Assembly (NCBI GenBank): GCA_029262575.1
Contig: JAJCZC010000013.1
Location: 62,001 to 126,000, forward strand
Length of the DNA stretch: 64,000 nt
Direction: 5' to 3'
Origin: Candidatus Babelota bacterium
Lineage (GTDB): Bacteria > Babelota > Babeliae > Babelales > Vermiphilaceae
A program made the position numbers and the translations under genes. The notes beneath the pieces are model-generated. The model was not told the DNA's origin, searched no databases, and saw nothing but the letters and a program-made list of their open reading frames with translations. Positions 33,735 to 43,121 of this stretch are shown here, in pieces (position 1 is the first letter of the stretch; every line of letters begins with the position of its first letter).

Positions 33735-34922
33735 TTATTTTTTATAACTGGAAGTTGTATAACTTTGTTTTGTTTTATATGGCAAGATTGTTTCTTCGAC
33801 TACTTTTTTTGGAATGTGTGCAGCCAAACGCGTCACAATTTCACGCGGATTATAACTTTCGATTTGTTGTGCTAAATCATAAGCCGTAATGCCTGGGTGA
33901 TTACCCAATAAAGTCACGATAGAGTTTATCTGCGCCTTGGGGGCATCAGTGATATCAATAGTAATACAATTCATGGCAGTTCTGCCAATAACTGGAGCAA
34001 GTTTGCCATCAACTAACACTTTGCCAACATTTGATAGTCTACGATGATAGCCATCAGCATAGCCAATGGGTAACAATCCGATTCGCATTGGTCTTGTAGT
34101 TTTGAAGGTTCTTCCGTAGCCAATGTATTGATTGGTCTCAATAATGCGTGTGCTCATGATGCGCGTTTTCCAACTTAATACTGGAATTAAATCAATGTTA
34201 TGTTTTTTTTGTGCGCAATCTTTAACCATTTTTGAGGGCCACAGGCCATATATGCCAGCTCCAATGCGTACTAAGTTTATTGAGTCTAATGGGCGACTAA
34301 GCGTGGCCGAACTTGCAAATGCATGCATATAGGGTATATGTATGTTTTTAGTGTTTAACTTTGTAATGAGTTGGTTAAATTGCTCCATCTGCCAATCGGT
34401 GAAACTTTGATCTTGAATTTCTGCATCTGCAAAATGGGTCAAAATACCTTTCAATTGTATATGAGAATTATCTTGAAGTTGTTCCATTATGGTATAGGCG
34501 ATATCAGGTAAAAATCCAAAGCGGGAAAGGCCTGTATCGATCTTTAGATGTATGTTAGCTACCAAGTTGTGTTGCCGTGCATTATGGATAATGCTTGATA
34601 GCTGATTCGGATCATATATAACTAGATCAATATTTTGTTGCATGGCCAGCACTGGATCATTGTCGATTGGATAAAATACTAAAATTGGCTTATTGCATGC
34701 CAACGCACGAATACGCAAAGCCTCTGATAGATGTGCGGTGCAATACCAACTAATCAATTCGTTGTTTTTGGTCAATGAGATGATTTCATCAAGGCCATGC
34801 CCATATGCATTTCCCTTAACAACCAATCCTAATTGTGCGTTGCCTATTATTTGTTTATATGTAGCAATGTTGTGATCAAGAGCTCTTGCGTTAATTTCTA
34901 ACCAGTTGTTTTGATGAAGCAT
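33735..34922 (-). CDS. alr: Alanine racemase
   Basis: Alr is a PLP enzyme that interconverts L- and D-alanine for peptidoglycan. The 395-residue protein has the PLP lysine in LVVKGNAYGHG near residue 34, the HLKIDTGLSRFGF block near 128 and the second catalytic region YIGYGRTF near 255. ARTAMN-type IGRTAMNCITIDIT is near 310. The last is slightly divergent from the usual GRVSMD. Its presence, with ftsQAZ, implies that the organism makes at least some peptidoglycan. No D-Ala ligase is in the window. Confidence 0.93.
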   Translation of the reverse strand: MLHQNNWLEINARALDHNIATYKQIIGNAQLGLVVKGNAYGHGLDEIISLTKNNELISWYCTAHLSEALRIRALACNKPILVFYPIDNDPVLAMQQNIDLVIYDPNQLSSIIHNARQHNLVANIHLKIDTGLSRFGFLPDIAYTIMEQLQDNSHIQLKGILTHFADAEIQDQSFTDWQMEQFNQLITKLNTKNIHIPYMHAFASSATLSRPLDSINLVRIGAGIYGLWPSKMVKDCAQKKHNIDLIPVLSWKTRIMSTRIIETNQYIGYGRTFKTTRPMRIGLLPIGYADGYHRRLSNVGKVLVDGKLAPVIGRTAMNCITIDITDAPKAQINSIVTLLGNHPGITAYDLAQQIESYNPREIVTRLAAHIPKKVVEETILPYKTKQSYTTSSYKK

Positions 34923-34992
34923 GATGCGTACCTATACTTATGTGTTGCGATGGCTCATTATATCATGTTACGTAATGTATGAAAATAATTAC

Positions 34993-35280
34993 TTAAGTGC
35001 ATCTTTTTTGCTTGATCAATTTTTGTACGTCATAATCGTGCAATAAAAAATATACCGCATTGTTGGTGATATCTTTGCCAGCAATGGTATATGATGCATC
35101 ATCATGATGGCGAATGGTGAACGAATCATTCGGTGTAACTGTTTTGATGCGCATATGTCCACGTTTGTTTTTATATACAATGGTATACGCTGAATCGGTA
35201 TTGTTTTTGAACGTACATTTTTGGTGAGCTTGCATACCAAGATATGCCGATATAGATATAAGTATTGTTTTGAATAACAT
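34993..35280 (-). CDS. Small secreted protein (95 aa)
   Basis: A signal peptide (MLFKTILISISAYLGMQAH, cleavage probably after MQA) precedes a short beta-rich mature part with strands such as SAYTIVYKNKRG, DSFTIRHH and ASYTIAGKD. A basic tail follows, LIKQKRC. The pattern of a small strand-rich domain resembles many host-exposed small proteins, but no family is recognised. The ribosome binding site is poor (GGGGG well upstream). An overlapping frame at 35016-35348 lacks a signal peptide and is not preferred. Confidence 0.55.
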   Translation of the reverse strand: MLFKTILISISAYLGMQAHQKCTFKNNTDSAYTIVYKNKRGHMRIKTVTPNDSFTIRHHDDASYTIAGKDITNNAVYFLLHDYDVQKLIKQKRCT

Positions 35281-35323
35281 AACCCCGTCCCCCTGAAAAA
35301 GTCCCCTAAACTTTTTTTACTAT

Positions 35324-35354
35324 AGCTTATTGAGATTACATGAAGCAATAAGCT
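35324..35354. repeat. Inverted repeat between two minus-strand genes
   Basis: AGCTTATTG and CAATAAGCT form a perfect 9-bp stem around a 13-base loop just after the stop of the gene at 35360. No T run follows it, so it is either a weak terminator or an RNA 3'-end hairpin. Confidence 0.45.
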
Positions 35355-35359
35355 TGGAG

Positions 35360-36745
35360 CTATGCAGGACCAAACAGTTTTATTTTTTCGCTTGAAACAT
35401 TGCTATTGATAAGTGGATTTTGTAGTTCAGCAATCGTGGAACAACAAGCTGCTGCAGGATCACCTGAAGCATTGAGGTATCCTTGCCAATATTCATTTCC
35501 AGGATATGCATTTGAGTCCCATGCATACATTGCAACAAGAAGTTTGTTTTCATTTTCACCGATCAGTTTTTCAGCAGGATTTCGGTGAGAGCAATGAATC
35601 TTTATATGTGAATTTTTGCCTTTAGGCAATGCAACTATGTTTTCTTTATAGGTTGGGTCAAACCAACTGAAGTTAATATCCGAAATCCATGTAAGAATGT
35701 TATCTTTTAAGGTTTCCTCATATACTTCAATCATTAGTCTTGTTTGGATAGGATCAATTTGCCAAACACCGAGTCCAAGTCCTACGGCATGACAATATAC
35801 CTTTTTATTTTGTGCTTTTCCCCGCTCATTAGCTTCTATTAAAAATGGCTCAATTACCATTTTCAGGCGTTTTTTATATAATTGTGTGTCTAGAAAAGTT
35901 TCTTTATCATCTAAGTTGATATATCTATCCGTGTTGTCGTTTTTTACTTGCTCAAATGTGGGAAAATGATCTTCACCATAAAACTTTGCCCATATTTTAA
36001 GAAACTTAGCTTTTGGGTTATTGCATGTATGTGGCCCATAACCATTTTTTGCGGTATTTTGTGATGGCGTTATAATCATATGCTGCCATTCCATGAGACA
36101 AGGTTTTTCAAATCTTGCACCAACAAGCCCTACGTATATTCCCTCTTTTTGATATGTGTTGTCATGTGCAGATTGTGCCTTATTGTTACGGTTGCCATCA
36201 TTGATAAAGAAGGTCGGTGCCGAAACGCCAATGAGAGCTGAAAGTTGCATCTCGTCATATGAAAGATAATTTTTGAGCAATAGTGGCGACGTTTCTGAAT
36301 CAAGTCCAATTGATTCAAAATCGCCTGATCCAACTACATTATTTCTCAGTAAATAATCATCTGCGCATGTCATAAACATTAAAGGTCTATTTGTTAGTAA
36401 ACGATTAATAAATGCATCCATATTCATATTTTTATAGAGTTTTTTCACGTTTTTAGATCCATGCCTTTTTTTATGCGTTAAATAATCGTCAAATAGGGCG
36501 ATTGTTTTGGTATGTATGATTGGGCGCACATTATTTGCTTGTTCGGCAATGTGCTTTTGTATAGTTATGTTTTGGCCAGCTATGCTTGAGATTCTATTGT
36601 TTTGAGTTGGAAAAGGAGTGTTTTCATGAAATGTACATGACTTTGCTGTAAGCGAATCAAAGGTTTCAAGATCACAAAAACTTATATTTGTCCAAAAAAT
36701 AGTTGATTGGGTAAGTATGAATAGGCTTATTAGGTGTTTTTTCAC
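35360..36745 (-). CDS. Secreted protein, possibly DUF4804-like (461 aa)
   Basis: The start is a GTG at 36745, supported by GGAGG 7 bases upstream. The signal peptide is MKKHLISLFILTQSTIFW. The mature protein has conserved-looking blocks: LMFMTCADDYLLRNN, GSGDFESIGLDSE, APTFFINDGNRNN, VYCHAVGLGLGVWQ, AMYAWDSNAYPGNEYW and NASGDPAAACCSTIAELQNP. From memory these resemble the DUF4804 family seen in amoeba-associated bacteria such as Legionella. I cannot verify this. The late AWDSNAYPGNEYW block looks like a ligand-binding loop. No catalytic role is assigned. Confidence 0.75.
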   Translation of the reverse strand: MKKHLISLFILTQSTIFWTNISFCDLETFDSLTAKSCTFHENTPFPTQNNRISSIAGQNITIQKHIAEQANNVRPIIHTKTIALFDDYLTHKKRHGSKNVKKLYKNMNMDAFINRLLTNRPLMFMTCADDYLLRNNVVGSGDFESIGLDSETSPLLLKNYLSYDEMQLSALIGVSAPTFFINDGNRNNKAQSAHDNTYQKEGIYVGLVGARFEKPCLMEWQHMIITPSQNTAKNGYGPHTCNNPKAKFLKIWAKFYGEDHFPTFEQVKNDNTDRYINLDDKETFLDTQLYKKRLKMVIEPFLIEANERGKAQNKKVYCHAVGLGLGVWQIDPIQTRLMIEVYEETLKDNILTWISDINFSWFDPTYKENIVALPKGKNSHIKIHCSHRNPAEKLIGENENKLLVAMYAWDSNAYPGNEYWQGYLNASGDPAAACCSTIAELQNPLINSNVSSEKIKLFGPA

Positions 36746-36922
36746 GTTATGCCTCCAAAACTGGCGTAAAAAGAGCTTTTCTAGCTATTATTGTCTATTT
36801 TACTATAACTGTAAAAAAACGTCGAAAGGGTAGAGTTAGAGAAATTCTATCCGGCATAGCTTTAACAAGTATTGGGGAGGGCATGATTTAACTTGATGCA
36901 TCATGTATTTTAGTTTCACATG

Positions 36923-37538
36923 TTATTTTTTATACAAATGGATCAGCGTAGCCTGTGCAATGGAGCCGACTATTGTTCCAGCAAAAATAGCTACATTTTC
37001 ATTAAATGGTGCAGATCCGAGTTGCTCAATGCCTTTTTTTATGCACTTTTGCCTATCTTCTTCATTTGGGGCTGGATTGGCCTCTTTGACCTTTGACATC
37101 TTTAGGTTTGATTGTTTTGTGAGATTATAAATGCGTTCTCTATAAGCGAATTGTTTCCATTCTTCAATGTACGATTGCCATTCAGGGCTATCAAGGGGAA
37201 GATTTTTCAGCTCTTCTCTTATGCTTTTCATCTTAGAGGCATTATAAGCAGAAACGAAAGTGAATATTGCAGCGCAAACAATACTGATTAGAGTGGCCAT
37301 CAATGAGGCGGCATCCTCGAGTGTTGCGTTTTGGTTGGGCTTGTTATCGTGTATTTTACACCCAAACAGAAGCAACAGCGGAGCGGCTAATGAATAGAGG
37401 GTGCCTTTTGTAAATCCTTTGATGATAGCTATTGGCTCGATCGATAGATCTTCAATATGATTAACTTCAGCGTGAGCATGCATGCTTGGCGAGATGAGCA
37501 ATGTGTATAGTAGTATTGAAGAGATGTGTTTTTTTCAT
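36923..37538 (-). CDS. Secreted membrane protein with a frameshift in the signal peptide (about 204 aa restored)
   Basis: The ATG at 37538, with an AAGG site 8 bases upstream, is followed by A7 (37529-37535). Read as written, the frame stops within 24 codons. With A6 it would read MKKHISSILLYTLLISPSMH, a perfect signal peptide, and continue through the long frame to 36923. The mature part has two hydrophobic segments (LYSLAAPLLLLFGC and ATLISIVCAAIFTFVSA), a charged helical middle and a third hydrophobic stretch near the C-terminus (VAIFAGTIVGSIAQA). The uninterrupted part is 36923-37501. The function is unknown. The single surplus A may be an error or a slippage site. Confidence 0.65.
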
Positions 37539-37646
37539 ATGCTGCGCCTTTTTTGTTATATTATTGTTAAGTATTTCAGTCAGTATAATTTCGACATTTT
37601 TTTTTGCAAGGTTATCATTTGGTGCAAAACAGGCTATACTGTAGGC

Positions 37647-38384
37647 ATGGCTAAACAAAAACAAAAAAACTTAAAAAAAATTATTGGCGAATTAATTTAC
37701 GGAATTCATCCGATAGTTGAGCTGTTAAAGGCAAAAAAGCGTAAATTGTTCATTTTATATACCACCCAACCAGTGCCAAAGGCATTTGGGCAGATTGAGG
37801 CATTATTGCCAAAATTTTCGCCTGATATCAAGTATGTTTCACGCGATAAACTTACACAATTGGCTGGAACGCAAGATCATCAATCTTTCGTTGGGGTTGC
37901 TGCACCATTCACCTATCGCAAGGCGCCGTTCGATCCAGCAAAACAACCCTTTTTGCTTATGCTTGACGGTATTCAAGATGTGCGCAATCTGGGTGCTATT
38001 TTGCGTTCAGCATACTGCACAGGTGTTGATGGCGTTATTATCACTCACAAAAGTTCTGCGCCATTGCAAGCCGCAGCCATCAAATCGTCTGCAGGCTTGG
38101 CCGAACATTTACATATTCAACTTGTGCCATCAGTGCAAACAATAGCTAAACAGCTAAAAGAGGCTGGTTATCATCTTTACATCACTAATTTTAAGGGTGA
38201 AGATGCATCCAAAACCACCTATCAAAAACCCTTATGCATAATTATTGGAAGTGAAGGTAAAGGTGTGAGCCCCTCGATTTTTAAATACGGGACACCAGTT
38301 ACCATTCCACAACGCTCAAAAGATATTTCATATAATGCTTCAGTTGCTGCCGGCATCATGTTGTTTTTAGCATCGCAGGAATAA
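37647..38384 (+). CDS. rlmB: 23S rRNA 2'-O-methyltransferase RlmB-like (TrmH/SpoU family)
   Basis: The frame is open from 37482, but the family begins at the ATG at 37647 (MAKQKQKNLKKI). The 245-residue protein has the N-terminal substrate-binding domain (GIHPIVELLKAKKRKLFILY) and the SPOUT domain with all three SpoU motifs: LDGIQDVRNLGAILRSA (motif 1), IIGSEGKGVSP (motif 2) and ISYNASVAAGIMLF (motif 3, usually LNVSVA). These enzymes use SAM to methylate a ribose in 23S rRNA (G2251 for E. coli RlmB) or tRNA. The exact target is inferred from the two-domain layout. Confidence 0.88.
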   Translation: MAKQKQKNLKKIIGELIYGIHPIVELLKAKKRKLFILYTTQPVPKAFGQIEALLPKFSPDIKYVSRDKLTQLAGTQDHQSFVGVAAPFTYRKAPFDPAKQPFLLMLDGIQDVRNLGAILRSAYCTGVDGVIITHKSSAPLQAAAIKSSAGLAEHLHIQLVPSVQTIAKQLKEAGYHLYITNFKGEDASKTTYQKPLCIIIGSEGKGVSPSIFKYGTPVTIPQRSKDISYNASVAAGIMLFLASQE

Positions 38385-38440
38385 TGTATACTTTTTAGCG
38401 GAATGCATGTGAATATTTGCAAAGTTAAAAAGGATGCAGT

Positions 38441-39049
38441 ATGTGGCATTGCTTTTGGATAGGCGCTTTTCTGTGGCATGGTTTATGTTATGGCGCATCC
38501 TCATTAGAAACTAAAAAAGATCTTTCCTTTTCGGTTGAGATAACTTCTTCTAATTTTCCAACACACGCATTTGCATTTCGTGGATTGCTACAAAAAAAAG
38601 AAAAAACAATTGCCTGGGTGAATTATTATTTCTTATATCAAGATCAAGCAAAAGAGCAAGGTTATGATGCTTTTATCACTTATTTAGAGGCCTTTGGTGA
38701 TGATCAAGATTATGAGTCCTTTAATAGCATTCTTGATAAAGGGCAAAACACCCTAGAGTTACGCTTAGAGTCTCTCCGAAACAATCGCAAACGACTAGAG
38801 AGATCGCTTTTGGAAAGGCGGAAACTCCTTATGTGTTTTTTGTTTAATCAGTTGAGTTGTTATCATAAGGATGTGGATATACTTGCTGTGGAGATTCCGC
38901 ATGGCTACACTAAAGAAGAGCAGTTTTATAAACAGATTGGGTTTGAGTTTATAGAAACATTTGAGCATAAAAAGAATTCTATGCCGATGGATAAAAATGA
39001 ATCAGAAGTTTGTCTTTTTGATCGATTAATTAAAAAAATGAGGAATTAG
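38441..39049 (+). CDS. Secreted protein, possibly GNAT-like (202 aa)
   Basis: The ATG follows AAAAGGA. An unusual Trp/His-rich signal peptide (MWHCFWIGAFLWHGLCYGAS) is followed by a 180-residue domain. The latter half carries LLMCFLFNQLSCYHKDVDILAV and EEQFYKQIGFEFI. The y-x-x-x-G-F ending after a strand resembles the C-terminal part of GNAT acetyltransferases. The acetyl-CoA pyrophosphate loop (R/Q-x-x-G-x-G/A) is not seen, so this is a weak hint only. Confidence 0.7.
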   Translation: MWHCFWIGAFLWHGLCYGASSLETKKDLSFSVEITSSNFPTHAFAFRGLLQKKEKTIAWVNYYFLYQDQAKEQGYDAFITYLEAFGDDQDYESFNSILDKGQNTLELRLESLRNNRKRLERSLLERRKLLMCFLFNQLSCYHKDVDILAVEIPHGYTKEEQFYKQIGFEFIETFEHKKNSMPMDKNESEVCLFDRLIKKMRN

Positions 39050-39053
39050 GCTT

Positions 39054-39158
39054 ATGCGAAGATTTGTGAATAAGCATTTTTGGTTTTTTTGTCTGATTAT
39101 TTTGGCAATTGGCATGGGTTTAACTTTTTGGTGCACTAGGTGCTGGTTTGGGGGGTGA
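39054..39158 (+). CDS. Possible 34-residue membrane peptide
   Basis: An ATG 5 bases after the preceding stop, with GAGGA 11 bases upstream, opens a 34-codon frame. It encodes a basic start (MRRFVNKH), one hydrophobic helix (WFFCLIILAIGMGLTFW) and a short Cys/Trp/Gly end. The position and layout fit a small single-pass membrane protein translated with the upstream gene. Chance cannot be excluded. Confidence 0.35.
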   Translation: MRRFVNKHFWFFCLIILAIGMGLTFWCTRCWFGG

Positions 39159-39311
39159 TGATTGCAAGCTCATGCTTATTTAATTTATTCTCATTATTAT
39201 TTTAGACAGATATATTTTGCAGGATTCTAACGGTAATATTTTCCAGTAAGTAAAAATCTGTTACTATAGGAAAATGTAAGAGATATATAGTCAATTTGAA
39301 TTGGTGATTAA

Positions 39312-40826
39312 ATGAGTATAAATGTTTTTAAGGGCTTTTTGTTTAGTGTGTTCTTTTATACACATTTTATGCAAGCAATGAATGGTTTATTTTGCATCGA
39401 AGTGGGTGGTGAAGAACAAATAGTATCGGTGCCAGGTGCCACTGAGCAAGACATGAAGCGATCTTTTATCACAGTGACGGTTGCCGATGCCCTTTTTGAT
39501 AAAGAGCAATGGTCTAAAGCGCTCACTTATTATCAGCAAGCTCTTGAAAATAAAGGGATGCCAGCTGTTATTCGTGCACAAGTTCTTGTGCGTATCGCAA
39601 AAATACTTACAATCGGTGATTTAGGTGAGTACCCCGTGCAACTTGATTTTAAAAAAGCTTTAACCTCTTTGCAAGAGGCTGCTAAAATTTCAAATATCCC
39701 AAATGAGCTGCTCGGTATTATTCATAAAAATATTGCCCTAATATCAACTGTTGGAGGAGATCGTTTTGAGCCTGATTTCCAAATGGCAAGACACGGCTTT
39801 AAGCGATTTCTTGGGTTGATTGATGCTAAAGATCCTCGCCGCGCATTAAGCTTGTACTTTTTAGGTAAAAATTATTATTTAGGTGGGCATGGAGCCAAAA
39901 AAGATCATAATAAAGCAATCAAGTGCTATTCCGAGGCAATGGCATTAAGGCGATTAGATCCTGAGGCACATAAAATAATGCATTGCCATTTTGGCAACAT
40001 ATATGCTTTTGGGGTCGAGAGCAATGTTGTTCCTGATTATGCAAGGGCTTTTATGCATTTAAAAATTGCGTGTTCTTCGGCTAATTCAAAAATGTTGATT
40101 AATGATGTTTTTGGCTGTATTAATAAAGTGATGTCTGCATGCGGACACACAATTCCATTTAAGCTAAAAGAACATGCCCTAATGAATTTTTATCTTGGGA
40201 AAATGTTGTATCGGACGAGGAAATGTTTTGAAAAAGACTGGCCTCAAGCTGTTGGGTTTTTTCAAAAGGCTATCAATCCAGAAGTTCATAAACGGTTGCA
40301 AGTAGAAGGGCATTATTGCATTGGAAAGGCATTGTATTCCGGTGCAGATGATTTGCAAAAAGATTGGTTGCGCGCTCTTCAACATTTTCGTAACATACTA
40401 GTGCTTACGAAAGATAAGGATAAAAGCGTTCGCGCGCATAAATATATTGCAAGCATATTGACTCGCGGTGGCTACGGCATAAATCGAAATCACAAAGCGG
40501 CATTTTTGCATTGGCAGCATGTGCTGAAAGCACGAGATAAGCGAGATTATACAACTGCAGTTGCGCATATTCATTTGGGTTGCCTTTATGCAGGGAAAAG
40601 TATTGGCAAGCCAGATGTTTCAAAGGCGCTCGCTCATTTACGTTGTGGCAATGTATCTCAAGCAGGCGCTGAGTTTCAAAAATACGCTCAACGTAAGATT
40701 TATAAGCTCGAAAAAAAGAATCAAGTGCCTCATATGAAGCATGCATTGGGTTTCGTAGAACCAGTTGAATTGCAGTATGCAAATTCCAGCTACGATACAA
40801 GTCCATGTTCTTTTGAAATGGATTAA
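39312..40826 (+). CDS. Secreted Sel1/TPR-like repeat protein (504 aa)
   Basis: The ATG follows TTGGTGA. A signal peptide (MSINVFKGFLFSVFFYTHFMQA) precedes about eight Sel1/TPR-type helical repeats. Examples are ALFDKEQWSKALTYYQQAL, FLGKNYYLGGHGAKKDHNKA and GKALYSGADDLQKDWLRAL. The G-(A/G)-x-x-x-x-D-(H/W)-x-x-A pattern is typical of Sel1 repeats. It is a probable protein-binding scaffold exported from the cell. It shares its general type, though not obvious sequence, with the large protein at 22496-26266. Confidence 0.82.
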   Translation: MSINVFKGFLFSVFFYTHFMQAMNGLFCIEVGGEEQIVSVPGATEQDMKRSFITVTVADALFDKEQWSKALTYYQQALENKGMPAVIRAQVLVRIAKILTIGDLGEYPVQLDFKKALTSLQEAAKISNIPNELLGIIHKNIALISTVGGDRFEPDFQMARHGFKRFLGLIDAKDPRRALSLYFLGKNYYLGGHGAKKDHNKAIKCYSEAMALRRLDPEAHKIMHCHFGNIYAFGVESNVVPDYARAFMHLKIACSSANSKMLINDVFGCINKVMSACGHTIPFKLKEHALMNFYLGKMLYRTRKCFEKDWPQAVGFFQKAINPEVHKRLQVEGHYCIGKALYSGADDLQKDWLRALQHFRNILVLTKDKDKSVRAHKYIASILTRGGYGINRNHKAAFLHWQHVLKARDKRDYTTAVAHIHLGCLYAGKSIGKPDVSKALAHLRCGNVSQAGAEFQKYAQRKIYKLEKKNQVPHMKHALGFVEPVELQYANSSYDTSPCSFEMD

Positions 40827-41140
40827 AGGGACATTGCTTATCCTTTAAATCAAATCACCAATCTACCTGAAGTGTTTGCCGGAACATCCTTTTTAGGATG
40901 ATCAAGCTTGGCGAGCGTTTTTCTTGTGCACTTTGTATGATGCTTATTATATAAATGCACCATAAAAATTTTTTCGCCTCCTCCCTAATTCTTAATTTTA
41001 TTGCCTTTTATCATACTTCGTAAAGTATTAACATAGATGTGTTCATGTGCTCAATGTTTTTTATCATTTTCATTCTCTTGACCTTTTGTGGGCAAAACGG
41101 TTAAAAAGATATATAAGGGACTTATATAAAGGGGTGAGCG
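40827..41140. other. 314-base gene-free leader of the division cluster
   Basis: No coding frame is convincing here. The segment is T-rich on the plus strand. The only candidate signal is a TTGACC box at 41078-41083, with a poor -10 (TTAAAA) 17 bases on. A short CATCCTTTTTAGGATG hairpin lies near 40890 and could end the preceding transcript. Confidence 0.4.
41078..41106 (+). promoter_or_regulatory. Candidate promoter for ftsQ-ftsA-ftsZ
   Basis: TTGACC (41078-41083), a 17-base spacer and TTAAAA (41101-41106) lie 35 bases before the ftsQ start. The -35 is good and the -10 weak. Confidence 0.3.
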
Positions 41141-41869
41141 ATGAAGCTCAGATTGAGGGATATAAAAAAAGCATTATATTTGGCTAGTGTACTTGCATTT
41201 TTGGTGAGTATACATGTCGCATCAGTTTATGTTTTTGCAGTACATCGTTTTTCGGTATTTTATGATCCGTTACTCTCTAGTAAGGCTGAGCAGAAAATTG
41301 ATGCTTTTATACGCGAGACGGCTTTGTATTCTTTAAGAAAGCCTTCGGAGATTGCTCAACGGTTGCAGGAAGAATTCCCGTTTATTTCATGTGTTACATG
41401 TCGTTATCGTCCAGAATGTGTACATATTTCACTTCAAGCATATTCTCCAAGTTTTCAATTAAATAGTGATGAGATTGGTTGCGATATGATTGTTATGCAA
41501 AATAATTGGTATGTTCCAGCAGATTATTTTGAGACTTATGTTTATGCGCAAAAACCAAATTTGAAAATAATAACTGAAAATACTGATGAGCAATTACCTT
41601 CAGATGTTTTTGCTTATCTTGCTTCTATTGATCAAACATTATTAACCCAAGGTTCAGTGGATTGGCGACATCGTAATGAAATTGTCTTTCAGTTAGCACA
41701 CATGCCCGTACGCTTGATTTGTAACTATCGGCATAAAGTGACGCAACAATTGCTTGAGCAATGTGGCCAGATAGTTGCAGAAGTTGTACAAAAGCCGTTG
41801 TTTAAATCTGGTATAAGTGCTGACGTTCGTTTTGATGATCGTATTATTGTTTCGAAGTTAAAAAGTTAG
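41141..41869 (+). CDS. ftsQ: Cell division protein FtsQ/DivIB-like
   Basis: The 242-residue protein has a short basic cytoplasmic start (MKLRLRDIKKA), one membrane helix (LYLASVLAFLVSIHVASVYVF) and an extracytoplasmic domain of about 200 residues. That domain includes a POTRA-like part (IAQRLQEEFPFISCVTCRYRP). It ends ISADVRFDDRIIVSKL, which matches the FtsQ ending (DLR-x-x-d-x-I-x-v-k). Its position directly before ftsA and ftsZ, 9 bases from ftsA, supports the call. FtsQ links early and late divisome proteins. The sequence is divergent, so identity rests partly on context. Confidence 0.8.
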   Translation: MKLRLRDIKKALYLASVLAFLVSIHVASVYVFAVHRFSVFYDPLLSSKAEQKIDAFIRETALYSLRKPSEIAQRLQEEFPFISCVTCRYRPECVHISLQAYSPSFQLNSDEIGCDMIVMQNNWYVPADYFETYVYAQKPNLKIITENTDEQLPSDVFAYLASIDQTLLTQGSVDWRHRNEIVFQLAHMPVRLICNYRHKVTQQLLEQCGQIVAEVVQKPLFKSGISADVRFDDRIIVSKLKS

Positions 41870-41878
41870 GGGACGCAA

Positions 41879-43105
41879 ATGGCAAAGGTTTTAAAAGAGC
41901 GTCTAATGACCTCGATAGATATTGGGACCACCAAAATTTGTGTGTTGGTAGCCCAGCAAACTGGTGCAGACAATGTTGAAATCCTAGGCATGGGCAAAGC
42001 GCCCTCAGAGGGGCTGCAAAAAGGTGTTGTGGTCAATGTTGCCAAAACAATTCAATCAATTCAACAGGCAATAAAAGAAGCGGAATTAGTTTCAGGAATC
42101 AGTATTGAATCGGCGTATGTGGGTATTTCGGGGGCACATATTCGTTCACTCAATTCACATGGTGTAGTGCCGATCAAAAAAGGGATGGTGCGTGCATCAG
42201 ATGTAATAAGTGTTTTGGCTGCAGCACAGGCAATTCCGGTGCCTGAAGGATATCAAGTGTTGCATGTGTTGCCTCAATATTTTGTTATTGATGGTCAAGA
42301 GCGTTTGCAAGATCCGATTGGCATGCATGGTATTCGTCTTGAAGTACAAGCACATATTATTTTGGGTGCAATCACTTCGGTGCAAAATTTAGTCAGTTGT
42401 TGTGAAGCGGCGGGTATTCATGTTGATGATATTATATTAGAGCCTTTAGCTTCAGCGCAAGCAGTGTTGAGTGAAGATGAACGACAACTTGGTGTTGGGT
42501 TACTTGATATTGGTGGCGGCACCGCAGATTTAGCAATCTATCAAAATGGCACCATAGTGCATACTTATGTAGTGCCGGTTGCGGGTAATCACTTCACCAA
42601 TGATATTGCAATTGGGTTGCGTACCTCTTTAAAAGATGCTGAAAGGGTCAAAATTGAACATGGCTCGGTTGATTTGTACGAAAATAAAGATATTCAAGTT
42701 GAGTGTGCGCAAGGGGGAAATATGCGCACTATATCAACACAGACATTGGGCATGATTTTGCATGCACGTGCGCAAGAGTTGCTGCATCTTGTGCGTAAAG
42801 AGATTGATAATAAACATCTTAAAATCTATTGCACATCCGGTTTGGTTATAACAGGTGGGGGTTCACTGTTAAATGGTATAGACGTGGTAGCAAAAGGGAT
42901 TTTTGATATGCCGGTGCGAATTGGAAACTTACATGTTTCTTATGCGTTGCCGGGCACATTAGAAACCCCAATTTATGCAACTGGTTATGGTTTGCTACTT
43001 CATGCATTAAAAACACGACAAACACCATTTGGCAGGCATGTTGATGGTCCATTTGTTAAACGCGTTGTATCGCGCATGAAGTCGTGGGTAAACGATTTCT
43101 TTTAA
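41879..43105 (+). CDS. ftsA: Cell division protein FtsA
   Basis: FtsA is the actin-like protein that tethers FtsZ to the membrane and recruits the divisome. The 408-residue length is typical. Visible are the phosphate-1 motif SIDIGTTKICVLVA, the SHS2/1C region (AYVGISGAHIRSLN), phosphate-2 LLDIGGGTADLAIY and the adenosine motif VITGGGSLLNGI. The last 12 residues (VSRMKSWVNDFF) form the amphipathic membrane-targeting helix. It lies between ftsQ and ftsZ with short gaps. Confidence 0.96.
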   Translation: MAKVLKERLMTSIDIGTTKICVLVAQQTGADNVEILGMGKAPSEGLQKGVVVNVAKTIQSIQQAIKEAELVSGISIESAYVGISGAHIRSLNSHGVVPIKKGMVRASDVISVLAAAQAIPVPEGYQVLHVLPQYFVIDGQERLQDPIGMHGIRLEVQAHIILGAITSVQNLVSCCEAAGIHVDDIILEPLASAQAVLSEDERQLGVGLLDIGGGTADLAIYQNGTIVHTYVVPVAGNHFTNDIAIGLRTSLKDAERVKIEHGSVDLYENKDIQVECAQGGNMRTISTQTLGMILHARAQELLHLVRKEIDNKHLKIYCTSGLVITGGGSLLNGIDVVAKGIFDMPVRIGNLHVSYALPGTLETPIYATGYGLLLHALKTRQTPFGRHVDGPFVKRVVSRMKSWVNDFF

Positions 43106-43121
43106 GCTGGGGAGACTGGGG

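Noticed and set aside
35016-35348. A 110-codon minus-strand frame overlapping the 95-residue secreted protein
   Set aside because: It lacks a signal peptide and ribosome binding site, and the overlapping frame has a better start and composition.
37467-37664. A 65-codon minus-strand frame containing MKKTHLFNTT
   Set aside because: It holds the real ATG of the frameshifted membrane protein gene but runs in the wrong frame after A7; the continuation is not protein-like.
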